A DNA stretch of 64,000 nt from Beta vulgaris subsp. vulgaris (lineage: Eukaryota; Streptophyta; Magnoliopsida; Caryophyllales; Amaranthaceae), in assembly GCF_026745355.1 (NCBI RefSeq), contig NC_079210.1, positions 23,039,268 to 23,103,267 of the forward strand, written 5' to 3'. Positions 1-12,173 of this stretch are shown here, piece by piece. How positions within the stretch are numbered: position 1 is the first letter of the stretch; every line of letters starts with the position of its first letter. The notes below the pieces were generated by a model. The model was given only the letters and a program-made list of their open reading frames with translations, was not told the DNA's origin and did no database searches. A program made the position numbers and the translations under genes.

Positions 1-700
1 GTTTAATGCTAACCCATTAAACTTGTTATTTGTAATTTGAATTTAAGCTATTATCACTTCACTAATCCTTAGGTTTATTTATACTAACTAATTACTTGAT
101 TTATTAGTTTTAAGTGATTAAATAATATTAAAATGATATTAATGGCTCTATTATTATAGCTTTAAACTTAATTAATTTATTAATGAACGACTAATTAATT
201 ATTAACTATGAACTAGAATAGTAATATACTTTCAAAAATGGTTATAGGTTATGTATTAATATAACTTTAATGTTTCAATAATTCTAAAAGTGTAACTAAA
301 GGAGTTATTTCACCTAATTAGTAGATTAAAAAGTCACCTTAAGAAGTTATTAACGACTAAGATAATAACGACCTTTAATGAGACCTTTATGATGTTATAA
401 CGAACGCTATGACCTTAACAAGCGCTAACTAATATTTAGGCTTAGAAGCTAAATAACGAAACGTTCATTAATAAAAGTATTCTTGATTAGATTAAAGAAG
501 ATAAAGGATATTACAAGCCTCCCCCATGCTATCAAGGTTGTTAAGCAGGAATTCAGGTAACGTCTAATGCTAACACCCGCATTCCCCTTCGACGTATGTT
601 TAATGATCATAATTAATATTATGTTTTATATATGGATTGCGGGAAATGAAATGTTTTATGATGATTATGATACGATGCATGTAAAAAGACAGATGATACT
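1..700. other. AT-rich non-coding stretch at window start
   Basis: No open reading frame or recognised motif is present. The stretch is AT-rich and contains imperfect inverted words around 395-430 that look like retrotransposon LTR or untranslated DNA. It directly precedes a truncated Gypsy integrase, so it may be an insertion that removed the upstream pol region, but no boundary or target duplication could be found. Confidence 0.3.
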
Positions 701-704
701 TTGA

Positions 705-1533
705 ATGTGGCTAATTAAGCTTTTCTTTTGAGAGGTGGTCAAACTTCATGGTGTTCCTACCTCTATCACTTCGGATAGGGACACCAAATTTCTTAGCCAT
801 TTTTGGATAACTTTGTGGAGAATGTTTAGGATGACGCTGAACAGAAGTTCAACAGCTCCTCCACAAACAGATGGTCAGACTGAAGTCACTAACAGGACGT
901 TGGGGAATATGATTCGCAGTGTCTGTGGAGATAAACCAAAACAGTGGGATTTTGCTTTACCTCAGGTGGAGTTTGCTTACAACAGTGTTGTGCATTCGGC
1001 TATAGAGAGATCACCATTTTCTGTGGTCTACACTTCTGTTCCTAGTCATGTGGTTGATCTGATTAAGCTTCCTAAGAGTCCGAGAGTTAGTGTGGCAGCT
1101 AGGAATATGGCAGAAGAGATTGTCGCTGTTAAGGAGACTGTGAAGGCTAAGTTGTATGCTGCTGGGCAGAAGAATAAAGCAGCTGCTGATAAACACAGGC
1201 GAGTAAAGGTTTTCAGTGTGGGTGATGAGGTGATGGTCTTTTTGCGTAAAGGAGAGTTTCCCTATTGTTACCTATAATAAATTGAAGCCACGCAAGTATG
1301 GGTCATTCAGGGTGACGCGCAAGATTAATGACAATGCATACGTGGTAGCTCTTCCGGATGATATGAACATTTCCAACACGTTCAATGTTGCTGACATTTA
1401 TGAGTACCATGCAGATGAGGTTCTTTATGATAATACGAGCTCGGGGTCGAGTTCTTTAGAGGTGGAGGAGACTGACGTAGGAAGGTTAGAAGATAAGTTC
1501 GATAACAAAGTTCGACAAAAGAGCCTGAAATGA
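705..1533 (+). pseudogene. Ty3/Gypsy integrase, C-terminal fragment
   Basis: This is the C-terminal half of a Ty3/Gypsy integrase, which inserts retrotransposon cDNA into the host genome. The second catalytic Asp (in ITSDRDTKF) and the catalytic Glu (in QTDGQTEV) of the D,D-35-E triad are visible. The first Asp and the N-terminal zinc-binding domain are missing. A tail of the form [14 protein letters not shown] then [11 protein letters not shown] matches the GPY/F-type C-terminus of Gypsy integrases. The frame is broken by a TGA at 729-731, just before EVVKLHG, and by a one-base shift near 1262, after which the tail continues to 1533. It is a dead 3' end of a pol polyprotein, with its LTR just downstream. 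Lineage is uncertain; a chromovirus-like element is likely. Confidence 0.8.
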
Positions 1534-1639
1534 TTTCTACTAATCGCGCTTATGGAATTGCTTATTATGATACCTTTCTGGAAGCGGAACGGGCCAACGA
1601 GTCAAACTCATCGCTATGCTATCACCTATAGGATTTTAA

Positions 1640-2543
1640 AGCTATCCGAGTTTGTTTAAGGCCCGAAATCAGCATTTTAATTATTTTTGAATTTTATTAT
1701 TTCTTTAATTTCGTATTAGGGTTTTGTGTTAAGTATTTAAACATTATTAGGTCATTGTTTGGAGGCTGTTTTTGACTTTTAATAATATCACAGAGTTCCT
1801 ACTCTTTTCTGGTGGATTCCGGAGTCTTTACAGATTTATCACATGTAAATCTGGTTGTTCTTGATCGACATTAGCGCTTGCTTTTCTCCATATTTTCTGA
1901 CTGCGTCAGTATTGTCCTCGGGTGGCACCGTGCATTCGATAATCTGGGCATTAACGCCACATTCCGTTTAGTGAGGGCTTTTGTCCTCGGGTGGCTGCCT
2001 CCCGTTTACGATGTTACTATGTTCTAGGGAGATGTCCATTCTGTTGTACGAGCCAAGTTACCAAATAATATGAAGTATGATGATGAACATGATAAAGAAG
2101 ATAATGTAACATGATATGATATGTTTGTGAACTAGTTTTACTTATTCTCTCCTCCCCGTTTATAAATAAAATGATGTGAAATGAATTTACGATGTTAGAG
2201 TAGTATGTTGAGCCTCGGCTCACGACGTTTTGTTTTAAGTTTTAGGTACCGATGGTGCTAACAGAATGGCGTAGCAGTGAGGATTATTATAACATCTAGA
2301 TTTATGTAGACTCTCATGGTTTTAATTTAAGTTAATGTCAAAACTCTAATTAGTAACTAAGTTTCAAGACTAATGTTGAATCCTTGTTATATTTCACTCT
2401 ATAATATGTTTAACTTTATTAATTTATGTTGCATTGTATTTTCCTTATGGAAAGTACGGCAGTTACGCCCCGACTATCTAGTTTCCGCTGTTAATAATCA
2501 ATTAATTAACTTAACAACGACGATTAAAGGTCGGGGGGTTACA
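1640..2543 (+). mobile_element. Ty3/Gypsy 3' LTR region ending in GGTTACA
   Basis: This non-coding stretch follows the integrase fragment. It contains a repeated word TCCTCGGGTGG (near 1915 and 1985) and ends in a G-rich run followed by GGTTACA at 2543. Read in reverse that end is TGTAACC plus a C-run, the usual terminus of many plant Gypsy LTRs. The LTR start was not located, so the left limit is approximate. A comparable terminus occurs at 61,173 in the opposite orientation. Confidence 0.55.
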
Positions 2544-2577
2544 GGGTGACCGTGATGGGACAAGGGAACAAGGTCCA

Positions 2578-3009
2578 ATGGTTATGTGTGGTACGAAAAT
2601 ATACGTGACTTTGGCTGATCATCCGTCTTCCCTAGTGTCAAAAGACAATGATCAATTGAAGTATAAATTTGAAGGGAAAATAGTCTTAGAGATTATAGAG
2701 GGAGCTAGTTCTTTAAAGGTCAATGAGTTCCCTATTTATTTTGAGTGTAGTCTAAATGGTCTTAGTTCGGTCCTTCCTCCTTTAGAAAAGCAAGTTCCAA
2801 ATGATACTCTTGCTTCTCAGAAGAATCGGAATGCCCTTCCCCCACATTCAGGCTACCCATTGGAGAGGATAATTTCAAAATCTCCTCATCCTTCAGATCA
2901 TCTCATGTATTCTAATACAAATAAATCTTCTCGTTTCTTAACATATCACGGGAAAGTATGTAAAAGCTGCAACAACGGCAAGTGTTGCACTTTTATCAAT
3001 CTAATTTGA
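2578..3009 (+). CDS. Unrecognised 143-residue ORF
   Basis: An open frame of 143 codons between two retrotransposon remnants. No motif is recognised. The C-terminus has a short Cys cluster (CKSCNNGKCC) that does not fit a standard zinc finger. No splice context or family signature supports it. It could be a piece of retroelement gag, a gene fragment or chance. Confidence 0.15.
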   Translation: MVMCGTKIYVTLADHPSSLVSKDNDQLKYKFEGKIVLEIIEGASSLKVNEFPIYFECSLNGLSSVLPPLEKQVPNDTLASQKNRNALPPHSGYPLERIISKSPHPSDHLMYSNTNKSSRFLTYHGKVCKSCNNGKCCTFINLI

Positions 3010-3702
3010 GGTCAATATTAGTTTGTGGCTCAAATCCTAAAAACCCTATAAAGTATCAAGGACCCCATCCCCCCTCAAAAGAGATTTGAGGCAAGCAAAG
3101 TCTTTTACCCAATGACTTTAGTAAAGGAAGGCACCCAGGAATCGTGCTCCATGAATCATACATGTTACTAGCATGATCATGTAGACGGGCATGAGGAAGT
3201 TTCATCCACTGAAGTGCAGCACGAAAAGGTATGTTATGCAGGTGATCCCATTTCCAATTCAAAGTAGAAGGATCATGAATCATCAGTAAGAAAGAAAGCA
3301 TTAAAGGAAGTCAGGGTGTAAGCGTTACAGAGCGCCATGTGCAATATATCTACGTCATTGCCTTGCGTTAAGTGTATACCCACCAGAAGCACAATCGTTG
3401 AGGAAAGCAAAGTTTAGTTGCTGCCAAGCTCGAGGTTCACCTTGTCCCCAAATTGTTAGTTGGGAGCGCAAGCCAAGAAGTTTTGTCCCCTTTAGTGTAT
3501 ATTTTCCTTCTATTAAGAAACGTTGTACTAATGTCGTGTTCGATAAAGTGTGTTATAGGTTTATAGTATCATCTCATGAGATGACGAGTTCCCAGTCGTT
3601 TGACTTCATGGGCTAATTTAGTTGTTATGTTTCCCATTGTCAAAAAAAAAAAACTTTGATATTTATATCCCCATCTTGCAAACCAGAAGTCTTGATTAGT
3701 AA
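3010..3702. other. Spacer without recognisable gene
   Basis: Short ORFs on both strands show no family motif. An A-run lies at 3643-3654. Nothing here is supported as a gene. Confidence 0.3.
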
Positions 3703-4021
3703 TGGTTGGAGATTTGTTTCCTGCTCTTGTGCTTAGACAACTTGATGTTGATGTTACCTTAATCTGAAGAAATTCGAACTTGAATTAGCTCTATGATATT
3801 TAGCAAATATTGAACTTTAAGTTCCTAGTATTCATTTAAAAGCATGTGAAACTCGTAAAAAATAGCATAGTAATGATAGGGTATTAGTTATCAGTGTAAA
3901 CTATAAATAGTGTTGTAAAATCATTAGTTTGATATTAGGAGAGAAACACAAATATATTATGTGCATTTTTCAATTAACTTCTCCTATTTATACTTTTTAA
4001 TTAGCAATTCCTTCACCAACA
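3703..4021 (+). repeat. 5' LTR of a degenerate Ty1/Copia element
   Basis: The right end is secure: CCAACA at 4021 is followed after two bases by a Met-tRNA primer binding site. The left end is proposed at TGGTTGGA (3703), because it mirrors CCAACA as a short inverted terminus and starts with TG. No 3' LTR copy was found near 6 kb. Confidence 0.5.
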
Positions 4022-4023
4022 TT

Positions 4024-4036
4024 TGGTATCAGAGCC
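4024..4036 (+). other. Primer binding site (initiator Met-tRNA)
   Basis: TGGTATCAGAGCC is the standard complement to the 3' end of plant initiator Met-tRNA, used to prime minus-strand synthesis in Ty1/Copia elements. It lies two bases inside the 5' LTR and fixes the element's orientation as plus. Confidence 0.85.
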
Positions 4037-4117
4037 AACTAGGCTCATACTTGTTTATTATATGAATAATGTTAGCAGCTATAGATAATATTACACAGTT
4101 TCAACTTTCAAAGTTGA

Positions 4118-5262
4118 ATGGAAAAAATTGTGATAATTGTTCAATTCATTAAAAGTATTTTTTTTCTTTTACATGAATTGTGGAGTATTATGGTAAAAGG
4201 ATATAAAGATAGAATAGATGCAACATCTTTTGAAGCATTGGAACAAGATGCCAAGGCCGCGTTATTAGAAACCAAGATACAAGATCAAAAGGCGTTGTAT
4301 CATATATTTCAAGCAGTTGAGGAGCTTGTATTTATGAAGATATCAATGGTAGAGACATCACATGCAACATGGGATATTTTGCAAAGATCTTACAAAGGTG
4401 ATGATCGTGTTAAGAAGATACGTTTGCAAACAATGTGTTGCGAATTTGAGTCATTAAGCATGGATGAGTCAAAATCTATCTCAACTTATCTTGATCGTGT
4501 TCAAGCAATCCTTAATAAAAAAATATCAACGGAGAATATATAAGTTATGCAAGAGTTGTACAAAAAAAAATACTTTTAGTGACTAGTGATTATGATAATG
4601 TCGCTTCCAGTAACGAAGAAGCACATGATTTATCAAACTATTGAAAGGTTATTGGGCTCGTTGTCTTCACATGAGCAAAGAATGAGGCAACGAGGGAAAA
4701 GTTCCAATTCAGAATATCCTTTACAAAGTAAAGCAAATGTATCAAATCACAGGGGCTATTATGGTGACCGTGGAAGAGGTCGTGGTCAAGCAAAAAGTGG
4801 AAATTACTCTTCCTATAATAGAAATAAAATTGTAGAAAGCAATTCTACAGTAGGCCAACAAACGACGTCATCTGCAGATTGGGATAAGTCGAAAATTCAA
4901 TGCCATAGGTGTGATTGATTCGGACATTATGCATCTAAGTGTCGAACCAAATTATTAACAATCAAATTGAACGAGCCAATGTTATAGAAGAAGAAGAAAA
5001 TTTACTTTTGGCCTGCAAAGAAGGTATGGATACTGATTCCAACAATGTTTGGAATCTAGACATACGTTGCAGCAACCATACGACAAGAAAGAAGAAATTG
5101 TTCTCCTTCTTGGATGAATTTGTTCATGGAGAAGTTAGCTTTGGCAATAAAAGCAAAGTTCTTTTGAAAGGTAAAGGAAATATTAATATTCTGTCAAAGA
5201 ATGGTACCAGTGTTACAATATCTAATGTATATTATGTCCTTGGAATATTTGGAATTTATTGA
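4118..5262 (+). pseudogene. Ty1/Copia gag and protease remnant
   Basis: The first part (4118-4543) matches the UBN2-type Copia Gag, with TWDILQRSYKGDDRVKK and a following ISTYLDRVQ segment. The next part (4586-4950) is Arg/Gly-rich and leads into a zinc knuckle. The knuckle reads CHRC-D, then a stop at 4916-4918, then FGHYASKC, so a stop codon sits inside the CCHC motif. The protease segment (4939-5262) shows WNLDIRCSNH where active elements have the D-[ST]-G catalytic triplet; DIR means the active site is lost. Gag packages element RNA and the protease cuts the polyprotein. This copy can do neither. The frame is also broken around 4543-4586. Confidence 0.85.
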
Positions 5263-5429
5263 GCATGGGTCAACTCACAGAGAAGGGGCGCAAAATAATA
5301 TCGAAAATGGTTCCTCTGAAATTAAAGGTATGAATAACAAAATAATTACTAAAGGGAGAATGACTAAGAATAGAATGTATCCTATATATCTTCAGCCAAA
5401 AGTTGTTATGAGTTACAAGAAATGATGAA

Positions 5430-6010
5430 TGACACAATTGGTTATGGCATTTGCGCTATGGACATCTGAATTTCAGAGGCCTGAAGTTATTAGCTCAAAA
5501 AGAGATGGTGGCATGTCTACCTCTTATGTCTATATATTGATGATTTGTTCTTCACTGTAAATAATGAAATTATGTTTGAGGAATTCAATAAAGCTATGAA
5601 GGAACATTTCGAAAGGACAGACTTGGGGTTGATGTCGTATTTTCTAGGCATTGAAGTACGACAAATTAATGAAGGTATATTTATTTCGCAACAAAAACAT
5701 GCCACAGATATTTTGAATAAATTCAAAATAGATGCAACCACACCTATTAGGACTCCAATATCAGAAAGAGTCGAAATGAAAAAAGAAGGCAGCTGAGAGT
5801 TGGTAAATCCAACTTATTTCAAAAGTATGGTGGGGAGTCTTCGATATTTGACTTCTACTAGGCCTAATTTAGTGTATGGAGTGGAATTGGTTAGTCAGTA
5901 CATGGAGAAGCCGCATCAATCACACTTGCAAGCAGGAAAGATAATTTTGTGATATGTGGATGGTACTCGAGATCATAAGATCTTCTATACCAACTCAAAT
6001 ACACCAAATT
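5430..6010 (+). pseudogene. Ty1/Copia pol remnant: GAG-pre-integrase joined to RT end
   Basis: At 5440-5510 a GAG-pre-integrase segment reads WLWHLRYGHLNFRGLKLL. Only about 20 bases later the sequence is already in the reverse transcriptase palm, with the YIDDLFF catalytic motif near 5532 and the downstream SYFLGIEVRQ segment to 5793. Integrase and the first half of RT are therefore deleted. After a TGA at 5794, the connection to RNase H continues (SLRYLTSTRPNLVYG) until about 6000 and then fades. The element is an internally deleted, non-autonomous Copia copy. No 3' LTR is visible. Confidence 0.85.
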
Positions 6011-9000
6011 TGGTTAGATACTACAAACACCAAATTTTGAAAATGTCGCAATAAAGGTTTTCTTTTTAAAAAGGAAATAAAATCATGAGAACCGTCATAC
6101 ATCGTGGAGCGCGCGCCCCGCCAGCGGCACATTTCGTCTCGGAACGTGAGTTTCATTATGTCTTGTGGTTTTCCATTTTACGTGTTCGTCACACAATCGC
6201 AGTTTAGAAATATAATTTTCTGAAAATCGTAGTCAACGACTAACCACCGATTTCAATAAAATGATTTGTTAAGGAATCATGCTCATCTTAATAATATGAC
6301 GAATGTTCGTTAATTATTTCAAGTTAGTTTTTCGCAAATCTAAAAAAAGAGTCGCGATTGTGCGCAGGAATTTTAATCGTCTCTCCAAACTGGCAGGAAT
6401 CAGTTTCCTGGATGTTCAAGTCATTGTTCATTGGATAAAGAATAAGAATATATTTTTTACCCACTATTCACATCCTTTATCCATTAGTTAAGGAATAAAA
6501 ATCATGAAAAAGAGTGAGAATAAGAATCAAATCCCATGTGTAAGAGCCAATGATAATTTTTTTTTCAGAAGATTCGAGTTGTGCGCCAGTCACGTGATCA
6601 TGCGCCCAACGCACAACAGCTTTTTTCACAAGGTTGTGTCTAGCGTAGAATTTTGCGTTGCGCACAAGTGCCCGGTCCTCACGTTTTTCGGTGCATTTCT
6701 ATGTATTATGATGTATTTAAGGAGAGAATATTTTCTAAAAATCTGATTTTGCCTCATTGATGAAAAAAATCAAATCAAATCTAAAGAGAATAAGAATATT
6801 TATATTTTCAAGGAGATTTGATGACGTCATTAGTGTGATGTCACTAAAGTGATTTAGGATGGTAAAAAAATATATTTTTGGGTTAAAAATTTGATTTTAT
6901 ACTTCCTTCAAATCCTAATTCATCACTTGATTTTTTCTATAAATACCCCCCTTTGTTTTCAAAAACAAACAAACCACTTCTCACAACAAACCAATAACTT
7001 CTCACTCACAACTACTACTCACACACAAAAACAACTTTAATATATAATTTCTCACACAATTTCTCTCACTCTCATCTTCTCTACTTCCTTCCGCTAAAAG
7101 AATCTCATTCAAGAAAAGAAAGAAAAATTAGAAAAGTAATTAGTAGTAAGAAGCTCATCAAAGAAAAACACAAAAAAGGATTTTAGTTAGTAATTAATTA
7201 AACTTAGAAACTCACTTAGAAACCACGAGAATCACAAAAAAAAATTAGAAAACTTTGCAAAGGAAGTGCATCATTGAGTTAGCAAGGTAAAATTAAGTTT
7301 TTATTATTTTTCTTAATTATCTTCTTGATCATATACTAACTTTCTCTTTGTTTTCTCTTATCATATTTTTATCTTTGGAGTCATTTGGATAAGTGGAAAT
7401 CCTAATAGGTTCCCAATCTTAAATCACCCCACCTAGAATAGTCAATTCAACTAGAGAGATTCTTAGGAAACAATGTGTTTATGTAATTTTTCTTAATCAA
7501 TTTGTTATTCATCACAAAAAAAAAAAATTGTTTTCATAAAAAAATTCAAGTAAAGTTGTGCATAAACATCTCCATAAAAAAGAAAAATATGATGTTGTAA
7601 TTATAATCAGTTTTAATTTCGTATTTTATTTTATTTTTTCGTCTGTATTATATAAATAGTTTTTAGGATGTAATAATTTTTCCTATGAATTTCAAGATGT
7701 TTTCATAAACTGAGCTTTGGAATTTCTAACAAAAGAATTTTTTACAGTTAACTAATAATCATACAAAATGGTTGTGAAAAACGAATTTCGTCCAGTACCA
7801 CACAAGCTTGTTCTTTTAATAAAGTTTAAAGTAGACTTATTTAGGTAAAACTAAAAATATTTAATTTAAATTAGACATCATTAAATTTCCAAAAACATAT
7901 AAATAATTTTAATATGAAATTTATACGATTTATCTCATTTTTATAAAATTGTTGATGAAAATCACTGAATTCCAGAAAACTGATTTTCTCTTTAGTTAAG
8001 AAAATCTATAAAAAAGGATCTTTAAATGTCCAATTTAATTGAAAATTTCCATTCTAGTCTTTCAATGTGTCTAGTATGTTCATACCAAAATTCATTTCAA
8101 AACATGTTCAAGAAGTTACGTTACAAAAGAACAAATTTGATAAAGGTCCTATTTTGACTAGTTTTAATATAAAATTGACCATAATTCGTGTTGTAATAGA
8201 TATTGCAAAATTTTGACACAACATAAAGAACTTATTAACCTATCCATAAGTGTATCATATGTTCAATTTCACGCTCTGTAAAGAAGGGTATGAACTTTGT
8301 AAGTCAGTACAAGAACAAAAGTGCAATCTGAAAAATGAAATAAAGTGATTAACTCAAGTTTCATGAAAAAATGTCTTCACCCACGAAAATGTTAATTAAG
8401 AGTCATTAAATTTTAAGTTTCTATTGAAATGAATCATTTTATAAAGTAAATAAATATTAATAAAAATCATCATAAAAAATCAAACTGAAGAAGTTAATTA
8501 ATCTTTAACTTTCAAAAGTTTACAAATAAATATGAATTTCAAAGTCCATTCAAGGAGATGAAGATCAAAGAGCATCATGGTGAAATTAAAAAAATAGAAG
8601 ATTTGTATAGATCATAGAATTTGTTCATATTGTTGTAAGAATAGTTTCTTTGTAAATCACTAAATTAACGGAAAATATGGAGATGTTTATGCATAATTAT
8701 CATAAATAATTCTATAATTCTCTTTGAATACATTGAGCAACCATTGATATAAATGTTGCATACTGGGCCCAATATATCATAGTATATGAATTAAATGACT
8801 CAATCTCAATTAAATTGTGTGATGATCCATCATACATTTTCAAAATTGTCATCCATCTTCAAATGGATCAATTATATAACTTGACATATAATTAGAAAGG
8901 ACATTATGACCTCCTAATTGATTTTACGCCATTTCACACGGGTCTCGCTTTAAATGACCAAATTTCGATTAGTCAAACATAATCTCCAAATTCCATCACA

Positions 9001-9114
9001 AATTGATTATCTTGCTAAAAATGACTTAATAATCTTCACATAATATTATTTATCATCCATCCAAAAGTCTTCAATTAGGAAGCAAAACTCTTTTTTAAAA
9101 AGACCTCTTTCGAA
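6011..9114. other. AT-rich non-coding region
   Basis: About 3.1 kb of AT-rich DNA without a coding region that I can support. Short ORFs near 6303-6746 overlap on both strands and lack motifs. A leader-like segment near 6930-7280 is listed separately. Confidence 0.35.
6930..7290 (+). promoter_or_regulatory. TATA box plus CA-rich leader-like segment
   Basis: CTATAAATACCCCCC at about 6940 resembles a strong plant TATA box. About 30-350 bases downstream lie A/C-rich and CTCA-rich stretches typical of a plant 5' leader or LTR R-U5 region, followed by CAAGGTAAAATT, which could be a splice donor. No coding region follows within 2 kb. It may be an orphan promoter of a decayed retroelement or gene. 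This is inferred from composition only. Confidence 0.3.
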
Positions 9115-9523
9115 AAATCTTAAGTTTAATCACTAATTAAGGTGATTATTTTCAACTTACATCCAATCACTAATTGAGGTGATTACTTTTTTCATATTTA
9201 ATTATTAATTAGGGTGATTATCTTAAACTTTGATTAATCATTAATTCTGGTGGTTATCTTAACTTTTCATCATATTTAATCACTAATTAGGGTGATTATC
9301 TTAAATCTTGATTAATCCCTAAGTAGGGTGATTATCTTAACCTTTCATCATATTTAATTATTAATTAGGGTGATTAATTTAAACCTTGATTAATCACTAA
9401 TTAGGGTCATTATCTTAACCTTTCATCATATTTAATCACTAATTAAAATGATTATCTTAAACCTTGCTTAATCACTAGTATTAAGGTGATTATCTTAAAC
9501 CTTGAATAATCACTAATCAGGGT

Positions 9524-10144
9524 TGTTAAGTAGTGCTAAACTTCGTAAAATAGTATTATCCCCAACAATAGGTTCTTCAATGGGAGACTTGTGCAACAAC
9601 ATCTGGACCCAAATTATTCGAACTGAAATTATCCAAACTAAGCTCTGCTTCCAAACCTGCAATTGAGGTTTGGGTGATATTTCTTCCTTTGAAGCTTAAG
9701 TCAGGTATCAGGAATAGAAAAGGAAACTTTTAAAGAGAGAAAGTAGAGAGAGAATTTATGACAGAATAACAGTGTATTGCTTTGAAAAAACATACCTTTC
9801 TCCTGATTTCAAGGACTATTTATAGTGTCTGAAATAATTGTTGTACCCTGAAGTCACCCTAATTTGAGAGCATCTAATTGGCTAAGCAATGAAATCATGA
9901 CACGTGGCAAGCATTTATTGGAGAATACACATCATCCATTTTATGCTAATGTCCTTTGAAGATGCTAGGCCTAAGTACAAACTAGGCCAGAAAGGTGGGC
10001 TAGTACAACTTTTTATTCTGAAAGTTGTACTTTCAACCATATCCCTTTTGGACCTTGTACTTTCTGTTGCAGAAAAGGGACATGTGTACGGGCTAGATGA
10101 AACCATGTGTCTTTTTTAGAGCCATTGATCTTTAGGCTACAACA
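9524..10144 (-). mobile_element. Solo LTR (621 bp) inside the minisatellite
   Basis: The segment starts TGTTAAG and ends CTACAACA, and is flanked by AGGGT (9519-9523) and AAGGT (10145-10149), a 5-bp target duplication with one change. In minus orientation it starts TGTTGTAG and has a TATA-like CACTATAAATAG about 330 bases in, followed by an A/T-rich leader, as expected for U3-R-U5. No internal retrotransposon sequence is present, so it is best explained as a solo LTR left by LTR-LTR recombination. Copia type is likely from its size. Confidence 0.75.
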
Positions 10145-10215
10145 AAGGTGATTATTTCCTAACCTTCAATTTGATCACCAATTGAGGTGATTATCTTTTC
10201 CTTCTTTAATCACTA

Positions 10216-11488
10216 CACTAGTGGAAGAAAGCCCATATGATGCGGTCAAAACCGGGCTTACGGATGTGGTTTTGGTACGCACCAAATGGGGGCGCGACAG
10301 CTTTGAGAAATAATCTCATGCGGTCCAAAACAGCATTAGATTCGTGCGAATCTGATGCAGTTTTGAATAGGACCGCATCAGATTGTACGGATTGGATTTA
10401 AAAAAAACGACAACCACAATATCAACAGTAACAGCTCGTGAAAAATCGAACAAAAAATTATAAACCAAAAAAAATTACAGAAAATTGCAAAAAATATATA
10501 CCAAAATTACAGAAAAACGAACAAAATCCATCTAACTAAAAATATGTACCAAAAATATAAACAAAAAAAAAGGGAACTAAATCTAACGAAAAATATAAAT
10601 TACAGAAAATGAATGAAAATTACGAAAAAAAAAAACTAGATCTATAAGTGCAAAAAAAAAAAAAAAAAACGAAAGAAAAAACGTAAATTACAAATTATCT
10701 ATAATTTCAAAAACGAAAGAAGAAAACCAAAAGAAAATCCCGAAAGATAAAAAAACGTAAAAAAAACTATATCTATAATTGCAAAAAAAAAAAAAAAAAA
10801 AAAAAACGAGACTAAGAACCCTAAGTGCTCGCTTTACTTGCGAAGACCGCGAACAACGAACGAAATCCGGCGACGAAGATTAAAAGACGGCAAAAGAAAT
10901 CCGACTAGTTTTCGACGAACAATGAACGAAATCCTTTGAGTTTTGGATCAACAAACAACAAAGAACGAATTCCGGCGAGTTTTTCGCGACAAAAATGCGG
11001 AAAAAGTAGAGGAGAGAGATTGAAGGCAAAGGGAATTCAGAGGGGAAGGAGGAAGACGGCGTGTGAGAAGGGAGGAGGGAGATGGGTCATTAGGTTTAGA
11101 GAAGAGAGAGAAATGACAGAGGGGAGAGAGAGGAAAGGAGGCTAGATGTCTTTAGGGTTTTAGATTTATGCGGGAAGGGAGGAGAGAGATTTCAGATTTA
11201 TGAGAGGTAAGGGCATAAGGCTGACGCGCGTTTTGGGCCTGGTCCACTAAAATGAGGCGCGCGTTTTTTGGGTTGTTCTATATAACCATTTTTTTTGATG
11301 CGGTCCAAAAACCGCCTCAGATTTTTTAAAAACCGAGCGGTTTTTTTATCTGATGCGGTTTTTTGAGGACCGCATCATATTATTTTGGCCAAATTTCCCT
11401 CCTATTTTTTGGTAGATTTTCGGATGTAGTTTTTTTAAAAAAAACCACATCTCATACTAAGTGACATATAAGGTTTTTTCCACTAGTG
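10216..11488. mobile_element. Non-autonomous CACTA element 1 (1,273 bp)
   Basis: The left terminus is CACTAGTGGAAGAAAGCC and the right terminus is the inverted CACTAGTGGAAAAAACC. The flanking 3-bp target duplication is CTA (10213-10215 and 11489-11491). Both subterminal regions carry repeats of the type GATGCGGTCCAAAACCG in both orientations, as expected for transposase-binding arrays of En/Spm-type elements. The core has long A-runs and, on the minus strand at about 10820-11160, a pyrimidine-rich leader-like segment with TCGTTCGTTGTTCG words. No transposase is encoded, so movement would need a partner element. Confidence 0.9.
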
Positions 11489-11600
11489 CTAATTAAGGTG
11501 ATTATCTCAATCCTTCATTTTAATCACTAATTAGGGTGATTATTTAAATCTCATTTCAATCACTAATTATGGTGATTATCTTAATCCTTCATTTAGTAGA

Positions 11601-12170
11601 TTTATTTAATTCTAAAGGTGAGTTATTCATAATCTATTTCCTTTCCTTCCCTACTGGAATTGACCATTTAGGGCGAGACACAAATTGAAATATGATGGTT
11701 TTGATCCATGAGTGGATTCCAATCCCGTCATGATTGGTTTGTAGTGCAACTTCGGTGCTCAAACCTACCATGTACAAATGATATATTGGTCCTGAAAAAC
11801 AAAAAAAAAATGGTTGATGAGTATATCGTGCAAACTATGTGGTTTTCTTTCTTTTTAATAGCCATGATTGCTTCAAAATGGAAAATAACGCATTTAGTAA
11901 GAGCTCGTTCGTTATAGCGGTAGAGGAGACGAGTTCCAGACGTTCGCACCTCTTAACTTAGACCTGGAACCCTATCTCATGGTATGAAAGACCAATTTCA
12001 AAAAGCTTTATGCATATGAAGTCATCATCGTTTTAAATAATATTTCTTGAAATTGATTTTAAAATTATTTATTAATAAATTTGCCCCTATTCAAATATTA
12101 ACAGGGTAGCAACTTCAAAGTTTTCTAAAACTCATAGTACAATGAGAGACTTTTGTGGGATTCAGATCGT
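11601..12170. other. Spacer without recognisable gene
   Basis: Overlapping short ORFs on both strands at 11708-11949 have no motif. Nothing else is supported. Confidence 0.3.
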
Positions 12171-12173
12171 TAA

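Larger units (their letters stand above)
9115..11600 (+). repeat. Minisatellite array, interrupted twice
   Basis: The unit is built around AATCACTAATTAGGGTGATT followed by ATCTTAA and a C/T-rich linker, with a basic period of roughly 36-45 bases. Blocks lie at 9115-9523, 10145-10215 and 11489-11600. The internal gaps are two separate insertions (a solo LTR and a CACTA element). When they are removed the unit reads through both junctions. Confidence 0.85.

Noticed and set aside
735..1277. Independent host gene at the window start
   Set aside because: Integrase motifs, the upstream in-frame stop and the downstream LTR show it is a Gypsy fragment.
9115..9523. Repeat-spacer pattern resembling a CRISPR array
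   Set aside because: Units are degenerate and AT-rich, spacers are similar to each other, there are no cas genes, and the context is a plant genome.
10936..11145. 69-residue basic ORF inside CACTA element 1
   Set aside because: It lies antisense to a pyrimidine-rich leader-like segment. The Arg/Glu-rich composition is explained by purine-rich low-complexity DNA.
11900..11955. tRNA-like sequence near GCTCGTTCG...GAGTTCCAGACGTTCGCACC
   Set aside because: It does not fold into a cloverleaf with correct A and B boxes by eye.
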